A stretch of 64,000 nt of DNA from the NCBI GenBank assembly GCA_020310875.1, contig CM035438.1, positions 94,988,205 through 95,052,204 on the forward strand, written 5' to 3'. The DNA is from Ceratopteris richardii. Lineage: Eukaryota; Streptophyta; Polypodiopsida; Polypodiales; Pteridaceae. Positions 45,103 to 54,788 of the stretch are shown here, piece by piece. Position 1 is the first letter of the stretch. Every line of letters begins with the position of its first letter. The notes beneath the pieces are model-generated. The model ran no database searches. It had not been told where the DNA came from and saw only the letters and a list, made by a program, of their open reading frames with translations. The translations under genes were made by a program, and so were the position numbers.

Positions 45103-46089
45103 TCATGTAACAATCTGTTTATACCCTTGACTAGGGTCTTCAACATAAACTCCATCATTAGTGAACCTTACCTCATATCCTTTTTCCACAATTTGTCCTA
45201 CACTTATCAGATTTTTAGGAATTGTAGGAACATACAGAACCTTACTCAAGAGAGTGCTTCCATCTTTGGCTTTGACTGAACCAATTGACTTTACTTTGTG
45301 CTTTGTATTATCACCTATTTGAACTGTATGATTAATTGCATTATAATCTAGATCAGTCATCAAAGCAATATTTCCACTCAGATGGTTACTACATCCTGAA
45401 TCAATATAAAACACTCTCATGTCTTCATGTGAGGCTTCACATGTTACATTCATAATAAGAGTTGAATCTTCTTTCTGATCTGATGCATAATTATAGTAGG
45501 TGTTATTATAGGACTGATTTTCGAAGTTTCTTCCTCCACCTCTTCCAAAATAATTCCTACCACCTCTACCTCTGAAGTTTCCTCTCTGATATCTGCCACC
45601 TCTTCCTCTTTGATTAAAATTCTGATTAAAATTACCATTGCTTTGATTATTGTGCCAACAATCATGAGATAGATGATTGGTCTTACCACATATCCAACAA
45701 GCTCTAACATTGTCTTTGTTATTTCTGCCTCTTCCTCTACTTCTGCCACTTCCTCTTCCTCTTCGGAAGTTTGCTTGACTTGGAGTACCTTCATCTTCAA
45801 CTGATTGTTGCTTTCCTTTGCTAGCTTTCTTCTTGTCTTTAGAATACATTGCATGACCTGCACTCTTATCAACATCTCCTTTGATATCATTCTCAAAAGT
45901 TAGCATATGTCCTAACAATTGATTCAAATCAGGAGTGAAATGATCTAATGAAAGTTTTGTAGACAAAATAAAAGGCTTCCACTTCTCATCTCCTCTTAGC
46001 CCTGTAAGAATTTTTCTTACCAACTTATCCTCTTCAATATCTTCATCAACTTCACCTAAAGAATCAGCAATGTCTTTCATCTTTGTCAC
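45103..46089 (-). pseudogene. Copia 3 gag C-terminus and protease
   Basis: A 328-codon frame: end of the UBN2 gag core (LVRKILTGLRGDEKWKPFI), an Arg/Gly-rich stretch, the CCHC knuckle CWICGKTNHLSHDC, a second Arg/Gly repeat region, then the protease DSGCSNHLSGN with its usual DSG, and KVLYVPTIPKNLISVGQ. It ends at a TGA (45103-45105) before the integrase. Confidence 0.9.
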
Positions 46090-46182
46090 ATAATCAGATA
46101 TTGTTTGTGAAGCCTTCTTCTTGAAGGTAGTGAACTCTGCCCATAATGAAGCTTTCCTTGATTTGGTTGTATTCTGAAAATG

Positions 46183-46479
46183 CTATTCCAAAGCATTCCA
46201 AATGTCACTTGCGCTTTCAAGTCCTCTAATATGAGGAAGCAAATAATCATTCACTGCCATGTAGATTATGCTCCTTGCTTGAGCATCCTTCTTCATCCAA
46301 ATCTTTACATCTGCTAGCTCCTCCTTAGTTGGAACACTAGGATCTCTGAACTCTGGCTTTTCTTCCTGTCCTGTGATGTATCCCATCAGATCTTTGCTCA
46401 TAAGATGAGCTTCCATTCTCATTGACCAAGCTGGATAGTTCTCTCTATCCAACTTCTCAATTTGGAGACTATCTCCCAT
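46183..46479 (-). pseudogene. Copia 3 gag N-terminus
   Basis: 98 codons from the Met in MGDSLQIEKLDRENYPAW, the DUF4219-like start of copia gag, through SIIYMAVNDYLLPHI. A TAG at 46183-46185 interrupts the frame, which then resumes in phase as HFQNTTKSRKA. The gap between the LTR and this Met (46480-46686) is untranslated leader. Confidence 0.9.
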
Positions 46480-46686
46480 CCTTTCTTCACCTGTACTATC
46501 AAATCTTTAGTCCTTATAAAGAATGAATGTACCTTAGCTTCGAATGTTACTCCTTCTCATCCTTTTGATAACCTTTATGTGTCTTCCTTCAATCTTTCTT
46601 TCACACTTTATCCTTTTGAACCTTAAAGATTTGAAATTTGTATGTCTACAGCACTCGGGGTCTTCCTTTCCTCAATTTTGATACAA

Positions 46687-46701
46687 CCTGCTCTGATACC
46701 A
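46687..46701 (-). other. Primer binding site of copia 3
   Basis: On the minus strand TGGTATCAGAGCAGG matches the initiator-Met tRNA PBS and lies one base after the 5' LTR. Confidence 0.95.
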
Positions 46702-46702
46702 C

Positions 46703-47736
46703 TGATGGAGAGTGTTAATCTCCAAAAGAACAAGCTATTCTTGATGTTAGACCACCTATATATCAAGAACAACTTTAAACTCCAACCAATTTTGGAAGAC
46801 AAGTACCAAACTATCAAGAAATTAGCTAACTGTGAAGAAACTTGTTTCTCAGAAAAGTCTGCTGCACATTAATCAATCATTGACTAATCATTTGTGTAAA
46901 GTTTCTAATGAAACTCTGTAGAATGTGTTGCCTAAAGCTTGCGCACCTTGTCCAATTTAAAATACTTCTCTCGAGTAGATTGTGAGAAATGACTCAAACA
47001 CTTTACCTATGTCTGAAACTATCTCTCTGTAATGTCGACTTTGACACCTGCAACTTCTAAGACATGGTTCTCCCAAACTATAACCCGTTTAATCAAATGC
47101 TTTCAGCCATAGATGGCTTACCTCTCAACTTAAATTTTGAGTCCTCATTTGTGTAAAACTTTACACTATACACTGAGCACTATCCATTTCTTTGATCATC
47201 GAATCTGCACCTATTTCAGAAGACACTCAGAACTTTCTTACATATGAATGTTCCTATTCAAAATTCTCTCAGCCTGTTTGCAATTAGACTCTCAAACTTT
47301 AACCATAGATAGATTAACTATGGATTTAGACATGTACAAAAGGATTTCTCAAAAGATTAAACACAGAAAGAGAATCAGAGAAAAGATCGATGTGCAATTC
47401 TCTGAAAACTTTTTCTTCTCATAAATCTTCATACATCTGATGAATGACATACATAATGTTCATTTCATTCTCTTCTATTCTTCTATTCTTCACATCTATT
47501 GTCTTCTCTATCTCTTCTATATCTCTCTTCGACTATGAACATGTATCTATATATATATATATACAAGTCTAACTCGTCAGTTTTTCAAATACATTGAAGT
47601 ATTTACAATACTAATGTACAAAAGAACTTTGCTTCTGAATCTCCTCTTTTCCTTGAAACTGATCTTCAATCTTTCATTCATCTTTCCACTTCTAGGTTTT
47701 ATGTAATCACTAATTGTTGATTGTTCTGCTCCAACA
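46703..47736 (-). repeat. LTR of copia 3 (5' LTR in its orientation)
   Basis: 1034 bp, partner of 41264-42303. A TA-microsatellite at 47549-47562 could serve as a TATA region on the minus strand. It is followed by the TGCAT target duplication at 47737-47741. Confidence 0.95.
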
Positions 47737-47741
47737 TGCAT

Positions 47742-48242
47742 GGCTAGGAGTAATTTCTATGGTTCTAATGTAAGAGCCACTATTTTCGGCAAAGGAAAGG
47801 CACCGTCCGTTAAGAGTCCATCATTGAAGCGGATGCAATGGATGAGGTAAGCTCCAAATCTTATATCAATCAGTGTGTCTAATGGTGTGTAATTTAATAG
47901 GCTAGTTTTACAACCAGTTAAATGGCAAGTAGCACGTGGTTCTCCAAGAAGCAGACAACAGTTGCATTGTCATCAACAGAAGTTGAATTTGTGGCCTTAT
48001 CTCTCACGGCAAAAGAAGGCCTCTGGATCCAAACGGTCATGCAAGAGCTCTTACCGATGACAGAGAAAACAAAACATGTTGATTTAAAGTTTCATTTTAT
48101 ACGTGATCTTGTAGAGCAGAAAAAACTTCATCTCGCATATGTATCAACTCATCTAATGTGGGCTAATATGCTTACGAAGCCTCTAGGAGTAGATAAGTTC
48201 ATCCTCTACAGGAAACATCTTGGAATTATTGAAATCAAGTAA
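47742..48242 (+). pseudogene. Older copia remnant: RNase H
   Basis: The 106-codon frame 47922-48242 reads STWFSKKQTTVALSSTEVEFVALSL, HVDLKFHFIRDLVEQ, LAYVSTHLMWANMLTKPLG and YRKHLGI, the C-terminal half of copia RNase H. Upstream RT is missing. It hosts copia 3 at its left side. Confidence 0.8.
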
Positions 48243-48271
48243 CATTTGTGTCAGATTCCAGTACTCTAGTT

Positions 48272-48600
48272 ACAGGGGAGTGTTGAAGCGGCTTAACTAC
48301 GATTACGTGGATGTGCCACGTATGAACCATGTGGCCAAATGCCATGTCCCGGAAATAATGGCTTAACAACCGTGGCTCACTCATGTGTCACATGCTGTAA
48401 GGATTTGCATGTATGTAACTGCTATATTGAATCATTAATACCTACCGAAGTTGTTGCGTGTATCTTTGCATTATTTGCAGGCTTGTGTAGGACCCTTCTT
48501 TTCTGCATCCACAAACCACAAAGATATAGGGACTCTACACTTAATCTTTAGTGCTACGACTAGAGTAATGGGCATGCATTTATGAAACAATTTGCCTTGT
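48272..48600 (+). repeat. PPT and LTR start of the older copia remnant
   Basis: ACAGGGGAG at 48272-48280 is followed by TGTTGAAGCGG, a typical PPT-LTR junction. The LTR's right end was not found, so the end given is approximate. Confidence 0.5.
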
Positions 48601-49891
48601 TGATGTAGGTGGATATATCCAGCATATCCAAAAGTGTTAGACCACAGCATATTTTGCCAGAAAAAAGAGGATTTCCACATTGTTTATGGCTTGTCTATCG
48701 CTCATATAGATCCAAGTACTATATCAAAAAAATCGGTTAGTGAGGCATATTGGTTGTCTATCTTCAAGGTAACTGGACTCAAGGGGAAGATGAAAGTTAA
48801 ATATGTTAGGCAAGAGTTCTATGACACACTGATGGTGTTACATCAGAAATTCTACCAGGAGGTACCAACAAACTATGAATTGTCTGTACAATTCGCTAGT
48901 GCCTTTGCATTTGAAAACTGTATCACTACTCAAACATCAAAAAATCCAGTTACGTACCAAGTGGCATGGGCTGTAGCTGCAGAAGCTTCTATTGAAAGAT
49001 GCAAGAAGATGGGTACATTGCAGTTGAAGATGCAAAGGTTTTATAGTTGTTTGAACGATGATGCTTCACCACTTTTAGAGCCTTTGGATGCGAACTTGCA
49101 GGAACAGAAAGACGATGTTGAGTTATATGCTCGACAAGGTACGTCAGTTGCTACCATAAGGTGAGTGGAGGGTACTAAGGTTATACGTACTTTAGAATTG
49201 TTAATTGATAGTGAACAGAATAAGTTGGATAGGGTCAAGCTTGATTTGGATCAAGCCAAGCTATCAAAGGCTGCTGAGTCTAAGGTGACCACAACAATCA
49301 TTGAGATGAGAAAAAGTTACAGGTATCCATAGATGAATTGAAATGTGATGTGGGAATGTCTCCTGAGAGGAGGATTCAATTGGAGATGAAAATTCAAATA
49401 TATACGATTAATCTGGAGTTGTTAGGGGTTGAGCCAGATGAGAATGACAAGGTGCCTGAACTGGAGGTAATATTTAGCTTTATTGACATTGTTTGAAACA
49501 TTTTTCTAAGGTTCAATACTGATAATTTGGATTGTTACATACACGCGCTGAATATAAGTTGCATGAGAATCGACTAAAGAGTGCAAATCAACATCTATCC
49601 TTTGTAAAGAACATGTTAAACATGATGGATTCAAATGAATTGTCAACATTATTTACATTACCTCCCCCAGAGTTACCATCAGCCCTGTTACTCAGTGTTT
49701 CATCCATGTGCACAGCATGTGGTTTGAATATTGAGGAGAGGGTGAGTTTTATAGTGCACCTTATGCCATGCAGCCATTCATATCACTATATTTGTTTTGC
49801 AGCACATTGTCGTGTGCCAGTCAATTGTTTAGGACTTGAATGTGGTGATGAAATGTTACACTTATGTGTTCCTCGAGTAGATTTGATGTGA
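48601..49891 (+). pseudogene. Unrecognised gene fragment with coiled coil and RING-like tail
   Basis: Not transposon-like. 48634-49164 is a 176-codon frame with mixed composition (YWLSIFKVTGLKGKMKVKYV, YQVAWAVAAEASIERCKK). After an in-frame TGA at 49162, or possibly a splice donor (AAG/GTGAGT), a helix-rich frame runs on (SEQNKLDRVKLDLDQAKL). A one-base shift near 49310 leads to LQVSIDELKCDVGM and GVEPDENDKVPELE, ending at GGAG/GTAAT, a plausible donor. The last part, 49532-49891, contains CTACGLNIEERV, MPCSHSYHYICFAAH and CLGLECGDE, a Cys/His pattern like a degenerate RING finger. Family unknown to me; probably a captured or decayed host gene. Confidence 0.5.
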
Positions 49892-50136
49892 AACTTTTCC
49901 CTATACATGGGAAATTTTTACTCTAGTGCTTTTTCCCCACATTACCACATACTTGATACTCTCATTATGTGGTGGTACTTTGTACTTCGGGATATTATTC
50001 AGCTCTTACTTCAGTTTTAGTTCATCGTCAATAGAGAGAGCTATTCCAGCCATCATCTTCTCTGTGTGTCTTGCTACATTTGTGCTCCTTATGTGTGCTT
50101 CTCGTGTGTCTCTCGCACTTCTAGACACACCCAACA
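49892..50136 (+). repeat. Probable end of the 5' LTR of copia 4
   Basis: The sequence ends GACACACCCAACA immediately before a PBS. The LTR start was not identified; it lies somewhere after 49890. Confidence 0.5.
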
Positions 50137-50137
50137 G

Positions 50138-50152
50138 TTGTATCAGAGTAGG
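50138..50152 (+). other. Primer binding site of copia 4
   Basis: TTGTATCAGAGTAGG matches the initiator-Met PBS with one change, and is the same variant as in copia 1. Confidence 0.8.
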
Positions 50153-50404
50153 TTCAGCCTCTTCTCAAGTTTTGATGTTTTGCGTCGTGATGCGCACACA
50201 CTTTTAATAGTGCAAATCGACTTCGGAGCATGGAACTATGAATTTCAGCAGCCAAGAAACAGTTCCATTCTTGCAATGAGAATCGCCATCAGAGTGAGGG
50301 TTTGTGAGATGAAATTTCAACACTCATTTCAGGTTTCGTCGAAGTGAAGATTTTATCACATTCTTGTTCTTTTATGAAATGGTGGGCAGCAATGACTTGT
50401 TTGG

Positions 50405-50734
50405 CATAGATGAACATAGATGAGATCATTCCGGATGCATCACCCATGTTTGGCAAGTCATCTATGTTTAGCAAGTCATTGTTTGGCATATCTATGTTTA
50501 GCAACAAGAACATGCTTCATCAAGGACTTGAAAGAGCAATTGGCAAACATAGATGAGATCATTCCGGATGCATCACCCATTTCTACATTGTTGAAAGGAT
50601 TAACAAAATCTTTTCAAAGCTTTGCTACTACACTCCATTTGGTTGCAAAAGGGAATCCTAATATGTATGCATTTGATAAAGTTGTGTCTCTCCTTTGCAA
50701 GAAGAGCAATCTAGAGTTCATAGGAGTGGTTTGA
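50405..50734 (+). pseudogene. Copia 4 gag remnant with internal duplication
   Basis: LKEQLANIDEIIPDASPIST and LTKSFQSFATTLHLVAK are UBN2-type gag residues. AACATAGATGAGATCATTCC and the next 15 bases occur twice, at about 50412-50446 and 50548-50582, so part of gag has been duplicated. Most of gag upstream is missing. Confidence 0.65.
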
Positions 50735-52130
50735 TTGAGGGAACGCAAGCACTTGCATGTGTTGTTACATGTTATTATGATGCTTCTTTGCATTCTAAAT
50801 GTATGGTTGTGAGTGAGGGTGATTCGGATTGGTTCTTTGATAGTGGTGCTTCAAAGCACACAACATCATGCAAAAGATTTTTTGCCTCTTTGAAAGATGC
50901 ACCCAAAGGAGGACATGTGGTGTGTGCAAACAATGCCTCTTATCCTATCATTGGAGTAGGAGAAATTGAGCTTACAACTGCAAATGGAGGTGTGATTTTC
51001 TTGAAAAATGCATTGTATGTGCCCGGTATAAAGAAGAACTTAATTTCAGTTTCGTTGATTGCCAAAGTTGGACTTCATGTACACTTTGTTGATGATAAGT
51101 GTATGGTTCATGATTTCAGCAATGGTGATGTTATCGTGATGTTCAATACATTATGTAATGGTTTGTATCACATGGATGAATACAAGAGGGCTCCCTCGAA
51201 TGCCTTGGTTGCTCATACTTCTTCCATGGCTGAAATGGAGCTTTGGCATGCTCGTTTTGGTCATTTGAACTTCAATAGTTTGCTTTACTTGCAAAAGAAG
51301 GACATGGTTATTGGTTTGCCTACACTTGAGTCCATTGAAAAGCATGCATGTGAAGGTTGCATTCTTAGAAAAATGCATCGTGCTTCTTTTCCAAAAGATA
51401 CTCATACACACACTACAAGAAAATTGCAGCTTGTTCATAGTGATGTATGTGGTCCCATCAAGACTCCATCTTTTGGGAAGCATGTATATTTGGTTACCTT
51501 CATTGATGATGCTACTCGCCATACATGGGTGTATCCTATGAAAGCAAAGAATGAGGTATTTTCTTTCTTCAAAGCAAAATTAGCTATGGCTGAAAATTTT
51601 TCTTCACAAAAGCTTTTGACTCTACGCACAAATCGTGGTGGTGAATACATGTCACATGAGTTTAATGCTTTTCTTCATGAAAGAGGTATTTCACACCAAT
51701 GTACAGTGCCATATACACCTCAACAAAATGATGTTGTTGAGCGTAAAAATAGAAATCTTCTTGAAATGGCACGATGTATGGTTAAAGAAAAGCATCTTCC
51801 TGATAAGTTTTGGATGGAAGCACTCATGTATGCAAATTATGTGTTGAATCGCTACCCTACAAAAGCATTGAGAGCCATCACTCCTTATGAGGCTTGGAAT
51901 GGTCATAAGCCTATGGTTAGTCATATGCGTGTGTTTGGTTGTTTGGCATATGCTCTTGTGCCATCACAACAACATCACAAACTTGATGACAAGGCAAAGA
52001 AATGTGTATTTGTTGGTTATAGTGTTGAAAAGTAAGGGATATCGTTTGTACCATCCATTGACGACCATAATTATTGTGAGTCGAGATGTGGAATATGCTA
52101 AAAATTCAGTTTTCTCTCTACTTTAATGCA
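50695..52130 (+). pseudogene. Copia 4 protease and integrase
   Basis: A 446-codon frame to 52035, then a one-base shift. Protease DWFFDSGASKHTTS has the active-site Asp at residue 49. Integrase: ELWHARFGHLNFNSLLYLQKK and CEGCILRKMHRASF (HHCC), HSDVCGPIK (first Asp), LRTNRGGEYMS (second Asp changed to Asn), PQQNDVVERKNRNLL (Glu kept), then ITPYEAWNGHKP and KCVFVGYSVEK. The loss of one DDE residue makes the enzyme inactive. Confidence 0.9.
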
Positions 52131-52640
52131 AAAAACAGCCAACAGTTAGCTCACAATATGCGTTCGATACACTCATGCCTTTGTTCCAAAATGGTGCGCT
52201 TGACTATGGCCATGTAGACCATCCAACTGAGGTTCAAAGGGCTGAAAAATTCTAGCTAAATAGGGCTGAAAATGTAGAGAATTTCCAGCCAAACATGGCT
52301 GAAAAATTTCAGTCAAAAATTGTCGAAACTGCTGGAAATTTCCAGCCACATATGGCTGAACATTTGCATCAAAATATGGCTGAAAATGAGCATGAAATTC
52401 AGCCCAAGCATAATGTACATATTGAAGATGTTTTGCATAATGAATGCATGTCTATCAAGAGTGCACAATCTATGCCAAAGTGGTTGAAACAAACTTTGCA
52501 GGACAACAATTTGACTGCACCTTTACTTGGTAGAACAAGATCAAGCTATCACCATGCATCAAGTAATTTTATGGATTAATATCTTATTGCTACAGCATGT
52601 AATGAAAAGCCATTTTCTTTTGAAGATGCATGTGACGATC
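52131..52640 (+). pseudogene. Copia 4 integrase-RT linker
   Basis: A variable linker with a short repeated phrase: MAEKFQSK, MAEHLHQNMAENEHEIQ and related units, encoded by tandem copies of GGCTGAAAATTT-like sequence at 52235-52400. Such linkers are poorly conserved. Stops at both ends. Confidence 0.6.
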
Positions 52641-52652
52641 CACAACGGATGA

Positions 52653-53046
52653 GTGCTATGCAATGAGAAATGGATTCCATACATAGGAATGGTACTTGGG
52701 AGTTATGTGAATCCCCAAAAGGAAAGAATGCCATTGGTACAAAGTGGGTTTACAAGATTAAGAGAAAATATGATGGTAGCATTGATCGCTACAAAGCTAG
52801 ATTCGTTGCCAAAGGATATGCGCAACAATATGGCATTGACTATGAGGAAACTTTTGCACCTACACGCATGACTACCATTTGTACTGTGGTTGCATTGGCT
52901 TCCCATCGAGGTTGGAAAGTGCATCAGTTGGACATAAAAACAGCCTTCTTAAATGGTGATTTGCAAGAAGAGGTTTATGTGAAGCAACCTCTTGGATTTG
53001 CTATGAAAGGGAAAGAGCATATGGTTTGTCACTTGCATAAAGCCTT
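52653..53046 (+). pseudogene. Copia 4 reverse transcriptase, N-terminal part
   Basis: NGTWELCESPKGKNAIGTKWVYKIK, RYKARFVAKGYAQQYGIDYEETFAP, VHQLDIKTAFLNGDLQEEVYVKQP, then CHLHKA. The frame breaks at the CACTA insertion just before the LYGLKQAPRAW block, so the catalytic YVDD is absent here. Confidence 0.9.
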
Positions 53047-53345
53047 CACTACAAGGAATACGGGCGTATAGCGATGGTTAAGGCGACAGAATTGCATCGC
53101 TATAAAATTGTAACATGCATCGTAATTAGCATCGTGCGCGGACGGTTGATTAAACAACAAAGCCACCAACATTTTTTGCGACTCGTGGCCCGACGGGGCT
53201 GCAACGCTCCCATACAGCGTCACTAACACGACGCTTTTAAATAGCGTCGCATAAGCGATGCTTTTTTACATCGCATATGTGACGATATTGGCGTCACATA
53301 TGCGACACTAAAAAAATGTCGCTTATGCGACAGCGGGTAGCATCG
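53047..53345 (+). repeat. CACTA left terminus and subterminal repeats
   Basis: After CACTACAAGGA come many copies of GCGAC/GTCGC-centred words, such as AGCGTCGCATAAGCGATG and TGTCGCTTATGCGACA. A palindrome, TCGCATATGTGACG spaced from CGTCACATATGCGA, lies at about 53272-53308. Subterminal repeats are the binding sites for the TnpA-like protein in this superfamily. Confidence 0.8.
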
Positions 53346-53378
53346 TTTACACTACGGTCTGTTGACGCACAAAAATTA

Positions 53379-53445
53379 AAACGTTGGAGGCTCTTCGATC
53401 GGTATTTTCACGCATCCGATCGAAGAGCTCTCCAACGTTCGCAAT
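53379..53445. repeat. Hairpin with 23-bp arms
   Basis: AACGTTGGAGGCTCTTCGATCGG and its near reverse complement (one extra base) flank a 13-base loop. It lies just inside the CACTA subterminal region. Confidence 0.85.
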
Positions 53446-53640
53446 TGTTTTGCGCTTACGAGCTGAAGCAAGTATATGCAGAATTGTTGTTTTGCCTAAG
53501 CTCTCTCTTATTGTCTCCCTCTGTCTCTGTTTCTCTCTTTCTACATCTTTTTCTCTTTGAATTCTCTCTCTCTCTCTCTCTCTCTTTATTGCAGGTTATT
53601 CAAGAAGCTAACCAAGCAAAAAGTATGGCTAATTGTAAGT
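53446..53640 (+). promoter_or_regulatory. Possible leader and first exon of a CACTA gene
   Basis: A pyrimidine-rich (TC)n tract at 53500-53592 ends in TTATTGCAG, a good 3' splice site, then about 40 bases later comes ATGGCTAATT/GTAAGT, a start codon and splice donor. This would be a tiny first coding exon whose partner exon I cannot identify. Suggestive only. Confidence 0.3.
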
Positions 53641-53689
53641 ACAATTTCTATTTTTTGTATATCATTTGAATTGTGTTATTTTCATTCGA

Positions 53690-54535
53690 TACATGCACAC
53701 AAACATGCACATACCTACATATACACATATACATGCACATACACACATATACACATAGAGTTACACATATACATGCACATACATATACACACATATACAC
53801 ATGCGCATGCACATACTGATACACACATACACTTACACATGCACATGCACATACTCATACACAAATATACACTTACACATGCACATGCACATACTCATAC
53901 ACACATATACACTTACACATGCACATGCACATACATACATATACACACACATACACATGCAGATACATACATATACACACACATACATATACACGTAGGT
54001 ACACACATATGAATGAATTATGTAATTAAAGTATTAAAACACATATACACATGCACACACACATGCACATACCTACATATACACATATACATGCACATAC
54101 ACACATAGACACATAGAGTTATACATATACATGCATATACATATACACACACTTACACATGCACATGCACATACTCATACACACATATACACTTATACAT
54201 GCACATGCACATACATACATATACACACACATACACATGCACATACATACATATACACACACATACATATACACTTAGGTAGACACATATGAATGAATTA
54301 TATAATTAAAGTATTAAAACACATATACACATGCACACACACATGCACATACCTACATATACACATATACATGCACATACATATACACACACATACACAT
54401 GCACATGCACATACTCATACACACATATACACTTACACATGCACATGCACATACATACATATACACACACATACACATGCACATACATACATATACACTA
54501 CATACATATACACTTAGGTACATACATATGAATGA
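53690..54535. repeat. Higher-order CACATA repeat array
   Basis: Three large repeats of about 240-320 bp, each made of CACATA/CATGCACATA words and ending in a shared unique block ATGAATGAATTATGTAATTAAAGTATTAAAACAC-like (positions about 54010, 54289, 54529). The length differences are due to losses of small units. The open frames across it are His/Thr repeats and are not genes. Confidence 0.9.
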
Positions 54536-54662
54536 ACTATATAATTAAAGTATTAAAACGCATGCTTAATATAAACAATAATAACAATCAATAGAACAAA
54601 AATCTTCATTACTTAATACCATACACATAATTCAAAACATAACTGAAATGAAAAATATATAG

Positions 54663-54664
<2 letters not shown>

Positions 54665-54746
<82 letters not shown>
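54665..54746. repeat. (TA)n microsatellite
   Basis: About 40 uninterrupted TA units. Confidence 0.95.
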
Positions 54747-54747
<1 letters not shown>

Positions 54748-54788
54748 ATGTAAATACATATAATCCAATGTCATAATCAACTAAAATC

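Larger units (their letters stand above)
41264..47736 (-). mobile_element. Copia element 3, full length
   Basis: The best preserved element in the window: LTRs, TGCAT target duplications, PBS, PPT, and gag-protease-integrase-RT-RNase H on the minus strand. In a single main frame the only lesions I find are stops at 46183-46185, 45103-45105 and 44409-44411, plus one frame change near 44650. The close similarity of the LTRs points to a fairly recent insertion. It lies within an older + strand copia remnant. Confidence 0.95.
50138..53046 (+). mobile_element. Copia element 4, cut by the CACTA transposon
   Basis: A + strand copia with PBS, gag remnant, protease, integrase and the start of RT, ending abruptly at CHLHKA where CACTACAAGG begins. 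It is the same family as copia 1. The rest of RT, RNase H and the 3' LTR should lie on the far side of the CACTA element, beyond this window. Confidence 0.85.

Noticed and set aside
53557-54517. His/Thr/Tyr-rich frames on both strands
   Set aside because: Translations of the CACATA repeat array. Frames are open on both strands because of the repeat.
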